DNA of 10,742 nt, taken from NCBI RefSeq assembly GCF_049965695.1, contig NZ_JBMFWB010000032.1, forward strand, positions 1 through 10,742, in the 5' to 3' direction. Positions 7,122-10,742 of this stretch are shown in pieces. The first letter of the stretch is position 1, and every line of letters starts with the position of its first letter. The DNA comes from Athalassotoga sp049965695. Lineage in GTDB: Bacteria > Thermotogota > Thermotogae > Mesoaciditogales > Mesoaciditogaceae. The position numbers were made by a program, and so were the translations under genes. The notes under the pieces were generated by a model, which did not search any database, was not told the origin of the DNA, and saw only the letters and a program-made list of their open reading frames with translations.

Positions 7122-8392
7122 ATGTTGTACTCAACTCTCTTTTCAGTCGTTCTAAACTGGATCAAAGTTAACACCATTATAATTCCAAGTAAAACATATG
7201 CCGCGGCAGATGCAAGTCCCATTTGCTGTTCGTTGTAGAATGTGTTGTATATGTAAAAGACCATCGTAAGACCGCTGTTTGCGTAAGGACCTGGCAATTG
7301 ATTGTAAAGCACGTAAACTTGCGTGAAAACCTGAAAAGCATTTATCAAAGAAACCACCATGACAAAAAATGTTATGGGACTGAGCAAAGGCCATGTGATG
7401 TACATGAATCTTTGGAATGAATTTGCCCCTTCTATTTCAGCCGCCTCGTAATATTCCTGATCTATGTTTTGAAGTCCGGAAAGAAAGATCAATCCATAAT
7501 AGCCAAAATATTCCCATATACTCAAGATGGCAACGGTCGGCATGGTTAGGGCAGCACTGTTGAGCCAGTTTATAGGAGGAATCCCAAACCACGAGAGTAT
7601 GAAATTGAATATCCCGTAATGATAATTGAACAACCATAGCCACAAAAGGCTGACGGCAACGATAGATGCAACGTACGGTGCGAAAAATGCCGTTCTGAAA
7701 AAGGATTTAAAAAATGGTAGGTTTTTCATTAGCAATCCGGCCGCAAGGGATATGCCTATCGTAAGCGGAACGTCTATTATGACAAAATAGAAAGTATTCC
7801 AAATTGAAGCCACAAATGTGTTATTTTGAGATATGTTAAAAAAAAGCGTGTAAAGATCTATATTCCTATTTCCTATGTAATAGGCAACGATGTAAAATCC
7901 AAGAATCGAAAGCAAAAAAAGTATTGTATGCGATTTCAAAAAAGTCATCTTTTTAACAAAATAAAAAGATAAAACTCCAAACGCGATCCACAGAATGGTC
8001 ATGTAAATGTTGCCACCCCAAAAAGACAGCGCCGGATAAACTAAAGAGATCGCAAGGATGGGAATTACAATCAAAGGTATCACATTTTTTAGCAAACCTT
8101 TTCCTTTGCTTTCTATCCATGCAAAAATGGCAATTGAAATCACAAAGGCAAATATAAACCTCACGAGCGAATATTCAAAAGCAGTCGAAAAAGCGTAAGG
8201 AAGTTGACCAGTTCTAAAAAGGTAAGCGTAGTTCGAAAGGCCAACAAAAATGGCATGACCAGTACTCGTGGTGGTGTTAAAAAAACTCAGATAAAAAGAA
8301 TATATGGCTGGCCAATAAGTAAAGAGTATGAAGATCACAAGGGCCGGTATGAGATAAAGATAACCGATTATGTACTTACTTTTTTTATTCAA
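7118..8392 (-). CDS. MalF-like ABC permease with extra N-terminal membrane helices
   Basis: This is the first permease subunit of the importer. I place the start at the TTG at 8392-8390 (MNKKSKYIIGYLYLIPAL), 424 residues. GGTGGTG lies 6 nt upstream, whereas an earlier in-frame TTG at 8407 sits inside the T-run of the preceding hairpin. Helix 1 and the NYAYLF motif are typical, but then about 110 residues (roughly 70-180 from the TTG) with three or four hydrophobic segments are inserted before the usual SIWNTFYFVIIDVPL core. Typical relatives have about 290 residues. The EAA loop YYEAAEIEGANSFQRF, ending in a proline-rich WPLLSP, is intact, so it should couple to an ATPase. The gene overlaps the MalG-like start by 4 bp. 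The insertion occupies the same topological slot as that of its partner. Confidence 0.92.
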   Translation of the reverse strand: MNKKSKYIIGYLYLIPALVIFILFTYWPAIYSFYLSFFNTTTSTGHAIFVGLSNYAYLFRTGQLPYAFSTAFEYSLVRFIFAFVISIAIFAWIESKGKGLLKNVIPLIVIPILAISLVYPALSFWGGNIYMTILWIAFGVLSFYFVKKMTFLKSHTILFLLSILGFYIVAYYIGNRNIDLYTLFFNISQNNTFVASIWNTFYFVIIDVPLTIGISLAAGLLMKNLPFFKSFFRTAFFAPYVASIVAVSLLWLWLFNYHYGIFNFILSWFGIPPINWLNSAALTMPTVAILSIWEYFGYYGLIFLSGLQNIDQEYYEAAEIEGANSFQRFMYITWPLLSPITFFVMVVSLINAFQVFTQVYVLYNQLPGPYANSGLTMVFYIYNTFYNEQQMGLASAAAYVLLGIIMVLTLIQFRTTEKRVEYNI

Positions 8393-8398
8393 TTCATT

Positions 8399-8405
8399 CA
8401 CCACC
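8399..8405 (-). promoter_or_regulatory. Ribosome site for the MalF-like gene, abutting the terminator T-run
   Basis: GGTGGTG on the minus strand directly follows the five-T tail of the 8408-8433 hairpin and lies 6 nt before the TTG start. An ATG at 8397-8395 is out of frame and is followed by TGA after one codon. The site decides the start and places initiation right next to the hairpin. Confidence 0.5.
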
Positions 8406-8433
8406 AAAAAGGTAGGCCGAAAGGCCTACCTTT
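8406..8433 (-). terminator. Perfect hairpin with T-run between binding-protein and permease genes
   Basis: The minus strand reads AAAGGTAGGCC, a TTTC loop, then GGCCTACCTTT continuing into a run of five T. This is an 11-bp perfect stem with a T tail, the classic intrinsic terminator layout. It starts inside the stop codon of the second binding-protein gene and ends at the permease ribosome site. Because the permease genes have no other visible promoter, it is probably a partial terminator or mRNA-stabilising structure that keeps receptor expression above permease expression, as the malE-malF intergenic structures do in enteric bacteria. Confidence 0.8.
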
Positions 8434-9689
8434 CATTTTGCATTATAACTTGCGTACGCCTGTTCGGCCTGTTGTTGAGCCCAGTCAAGTGCTTCTTGAG
8501 GTGTCATTTTGAAATTCACGGCATTTTGGAAAGCAGTTTGAATCGCATCACTTGCCGTTGTCCACCACGGAAGGTTTGGAGCATAATCAGCGGATTGATC
8601 CAGACCAATCATTATGGTGTTTATACCGTTTGTATTTTGAGAAACGAAATTTTGCCACTGACTAAGATCGGCAACCTGTTTAGCAGCCGGTATGTATCCA
8701 GTTTGAACTGCCCAGTAAAGTTGAATGGCAGGGCTCAAAAGGAATTGGAGATATTTCCATGCAGCTTGTTGCTGCTCAGGAGTTGCGGTGTTGAAGATCG
8801 CTATGTTGTTTCCATATAGCATGGGTCTGAAAGTAACATCTGAAGGAATAGGTACCATCACAAGGCCATCTGATTGACCTGCTATATCGGAAAGATCGTA
8901 TGTTAGTTCCGCACTTCCGCCAAGTAACATGGCAACCGAAGAGGTTGTCAATTCGTTGTCGAAATAATCAAATTTTCCGTAAGCGTAGCCCTCTTTGACA
9001 AGGTTAACAAGGTAAGTCAAAGCAGCCACATTTTGAGGTGAATTTATCGTTATTTTGCCATCCGGACTTACGTAATTGCCTCCAAATTGATATGCAACGG
9101 CTGTGAATTGCCTGTATGTTGTTCTGAATCCAAGACCATATCTGACAGTTTTTCCATTTTGCACAACGGTAAGCAATTTGGCATCCTGTGCCATTTCATT
9201 CATTGTCTTTGGATAAGAAAGTCCTGCCTGTTCGAAGATCTGAGGTCTTACGAAGAGATCGAAAACATCTCTGTTGAATGGCAGTGTGTATACTTTTCCG
9301 TTAAAAGTGCCGGAAACAAGCAGTGGTGCGTAAATTGAACTCGCCAATTGTGTAAAGCCTGGGAATTCGTAAAGCGGGGCAACCACACCTTTTGAGACAA
9401 GCACAGACCCCCATGGTCCTTCCAATTGAGACATCGTGGGTAGGTTGTTTGCCGTAAGAGCGGTGAGCAATTTAGAGTCAACATCGTCATCACTTCCAAG
9501 ATAAACAAGTTTAACTTGAATATCCGGATTTTGTTTGTTGAAAAGATCGGTTATCGTCTGAAGAGTTGTACCGAGTTTTGCTCCCATGCCTTCCCAAAAT
9601 GTAACAACCACAGGCTGGGCAAAAACCGGTAATGCAAAAAACGCCATAATCAAAGCAACAGAAATCAAAATCATGAATTTATTCTTCAT
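8433..9689 (-). CDS. ABC transporter solute-binding protein, UgpB/MalE type (second in the operon)
   Basis: This periplasmic receptor is paralogous to those on either side. I choose the ATG at 9689-9687 because GGAGG (9701-9697) is 7 nt upstream of it; the ATG two codons earlier is only 1 nt from GGAGG. From that start it has 418 residues. The signal peptide MKNKFMILISVALIMAFFAL ends before QPVVVTFWEGM, again without a lipobox cysteine. The landmarks FWEGMGAKLGTTL, LPFNRDVFDLFVRP, VRYGLGFR and YFDNELTTSS are conserved. Here the segment after LPFN is RDVFDLFV instead of the QQSYLLFY and QSIYVLYY of the paralogs, and the YPTWAA-type stretch reads LEGPWGSV, so the pocket probably prefers a different ligand. 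The gene starts 14 bp after the first receptor gene and ends in a strong hairpin. Confidence 0.9.
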   Translation of the reverse strand: MKNKFMILISVALIMAFFALPVFAQPVVVTFWEGMGAKLGTTLQTITDLFNKQNPDIQVKLVYLGSDDDVDSKLLTALTANNLPTMSQLEGPWGSVLVSKGVVAPLYEFPGFTQLASSIYAPLLVSGTFNGKVYTLPFNRDVFDLFVRPQIFEQAGLSYPKTMNEMAQDAKLLTVVQNGKTVRYGLGFRTTYRQFTAVAYQFGGNYVSPDGKITINSPQNVAALTYLVNLVKEGYAYGKFDYFDNELTTSSVAMLLGGSAELTYDLSDIAGQSDGLVMVPIPSDVTFRPMLYGNNIAIFNTATPEQQQAAWKYLQFLLSPAIQLYWAVQTGYIPAAKQVADLSQWQNFVSQNTNGINTIMIGLDQSADYAPNLPWWTTASDAIQTAFQNAVNFKMTPQEALDWAQQQAEQAYASYNAK

Positions 9690-9696
9690 TCGCATT

Positions 9697-9701
9697 CCTC
9701 C
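9697..9701 (-). promoter_or_regulatory. Ribosome site that decides the start of the second binding-protein gene
   Basis: GGAGG on the minus strand lies 7 nt before the ATG at 9689 and only 1 nt before the ATG at 9695. The spacing favours the inner ATG, which also gives a conventional lysine-rich signal peptide start (MKNK). Confidence 0.7.
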
Positions 9702-9703
9702 TT

Positions 9704-10742
9704 TTATTTGCCAAGATATTTATCTTGAACAATTTGAGATTGTTGTTGAGCCCAATCAAGAGCTTCCTGCGGTGTCATCGTCAAATGAACGGCATTTTGA
9801 AAAGCCGTTTGAATGTTGTTGATAACGCTGGGCCACCAAGGAAGATTTTCAGAGTAAGAAATCCCATTTGCAAGGCCTTGGGCTATCGTTGACGGATTGT
9901 ATGACGTACTTTGAGCAAACAAATTCCACTGATCAAGACCGGTAACGGTTTTATTGAGCGGTGAATAATTCGTGTTCATTGCCCAGTAAATTTGAACAGC
10001 CGGAGTGAGCAAAAATTTCACGTACTGCCATGCAGCCTGTTGCTGTTCTGAAGTTGCGGTGTTAAAAATAACGAGTGTCTGTCCTCTGAACAGCGGTGCA
10101 GTTTGATTGCTTATTCCAACAGGGAACGAAGCCATTTCTATGCCATCTTTTTGCCCGGCAACATCTGAAAGATCGAATGGAAGATCCGCACCTTCTCCTA
10201 TCAACATGGCAATGGAAGAAGTTGTCAATTCATTGTCGAAATAATCGAATTTCGCGTAGGCATAGCCATCTTTTACAAGATTTACAAGAAAGGTGAGAGC
10301 CTGAACGTTTTCAGGAGAATTTATTATGAGAGAACCTTCTGGAGTTATGTATTTACCTCCACCGAATTGTCTTGCCACGGCAGTCAAAACACCGTACTCT
10401 GTTCTGAATCCGAGACCATATCTTACTGTTTTGCCATTTTGAACTACAGTTAAAAGTTTCGCATCATTCGCAAGTTCTTCCATCGTCTTTGGAGGCATTA
10501 TGCCCGCTTCTTGAAACATCAAAGGCCTGTAATAAAGCACGTAAATGCTCTGGTTGAATGGAAGTGTATAAATCCTTCCATTTATCTTGCTCATATCGAT
10601 GATGGAAGGATAAAGTTGAGATGCAACTGTCGAAAAATCGGAAAAAGCATCCATAGGTGTTACGACACCTTGAGCCACAAGAGAGCCTGCCCATGCCGGA
10701 TACACCTGAGCAATGGTTGGAAGTGTATTTGCCTGTGCTGCC
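9704..10742 (-). CDS. ABC transporter solute-binding protein, UgpB/MalE type (first in the operon), 5' end outside the window
   Basis: The frame is open to the right edge, where it reads AAQANTLPTIAQVYPAWAG. By alignment with its paralogs, roughly the first 70 residues, including the signal peptide, lie beyond the window. The visible part, about 346 residues, carries PMDAFSDFSTVASQLYP, LPFNQSIYVLYYRPLMFQEAG, RYGLGFRTEYG and YFDNELTTSS, and ends in EALDWAQQQSQ. It is closer to the receptor gene downstream of the permeases (shared YRPLMFQEAG, QFGGG, NTNYSPLN) than to its immediate neighbour. That pattern suggests duplication followed by rearrangement rather than a simple tandem series. The stop is 14 bp before the next receptor start. 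The operon promoter must lie further right. Confidence 0.9.
   Translation of the reverse strand, partial: AAQANTLPTIAQVYPAWAGSLVAQGVVTPMDAFSDFSTVASQLYPSIIDMSKINGRIYTLPFNQSIYVLYYRPLMFQEAGIMPPKTMEELANDAKLLTVVQNGKTVRYGLGFRTEYGVLTAVARQFGGGKYITPEGSLIINSPENVQALTFLVNLVKDGYAYAKFDYFDNELTTSSIAMLIGEGADLPFDLSDVAGQKDGIEMASFPVGISNQTAPLFRGQTLVIFNTATSEQQQAAWQYVKFLLTPAVQIYWAMNTNYSPLNKTVTGLDQWNLFAQSTSYNPSTIAQGLANGISYSENLPWWPSVINNIQTAFQNAVHLTMTPQEALDWAQQQSQIVQDKYLGK

Noticed and set aside
8370..8819. 149-codon plus-strand frame
   Set aside because: It is antisense to the end of a receptor gene and crosses the hairpin; the cysteine- and arginine-rich translation is typical of a shadow frame.
1..10742. Defence system, prophage, tRNA or other RNA gene
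   Set aside because: I looked on both strands and found no supporting motif or fold.

Overview
The window looks like part of a bacterial chromosome from a thermophilic, sugar-using lineage. The best guess is Thermotogota. The reasons are the style of the solute-binding proteins (plain signal peptides, no lipobox cysteine), strong GGAGG-type ribosome sites, tightly packed genes, and the set of an M18-type aminopeptidase, an M24 peptidase and a short LOG-family protein. The phylum is an inference and no marker gene is present. All genes I accept as functional lie on the minus strand, so transcription runs from high to low coordinates.

Right part (about 3610-10742): a single transport operon. 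In transcription order it holds three paralogous periplasmic solute-binding proteins of the UgpB/MalE type (the first cut by the window edge, two in tandem, the third after the permeases), a MalF-like and a MalG-like permease between the second and third, and a LOG-family nucleotide-processing protein at the end. Gaps are 8-25 bp or a 4-bp ATGA overlap. A perfect hairpin with a T-run sits between the second binding protein and the permeases and probably tunes binding-protein to permease ratios. No ATPase gene is present, so the energy-coupling subunit must lie elsewhere. Both permeases are much longer than their families: each carries an insertion between transmembrane helix 1 and the conserved core, a roughly 285-residue periplasmic domain in one and about 110 residues of extra membrane helices in the other.

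Middle (about 3016-3610): a scar region. It holds a hairpin after the LOG gene, a short GC-rich stretch that may be a transposase remnant, and the last quarter of an M18 aminopeptidase gene with no start.

Left part (1-3016): a cytoplasmic GH29 alpha-L-fucosidase gene, visibly more A+T-rich than its neighbours, then an intact M24 Xaa-Pro-type peptidase, then a decayed coding fragment at the window edge. A 40-bp exact direct repeat flanks the peptidase gene.

The right part thus imports one or more carbohydrates or polyol phosphates, and the fucosidase could act on imported fucosylated oligosaccharides, though nothing in the sequence ties it to this transporter. I see no defence system, CRISPR array or RNA gene. 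The most unusual features are the three binding proteins serving one permease pair and the matching insertions in both permeases.
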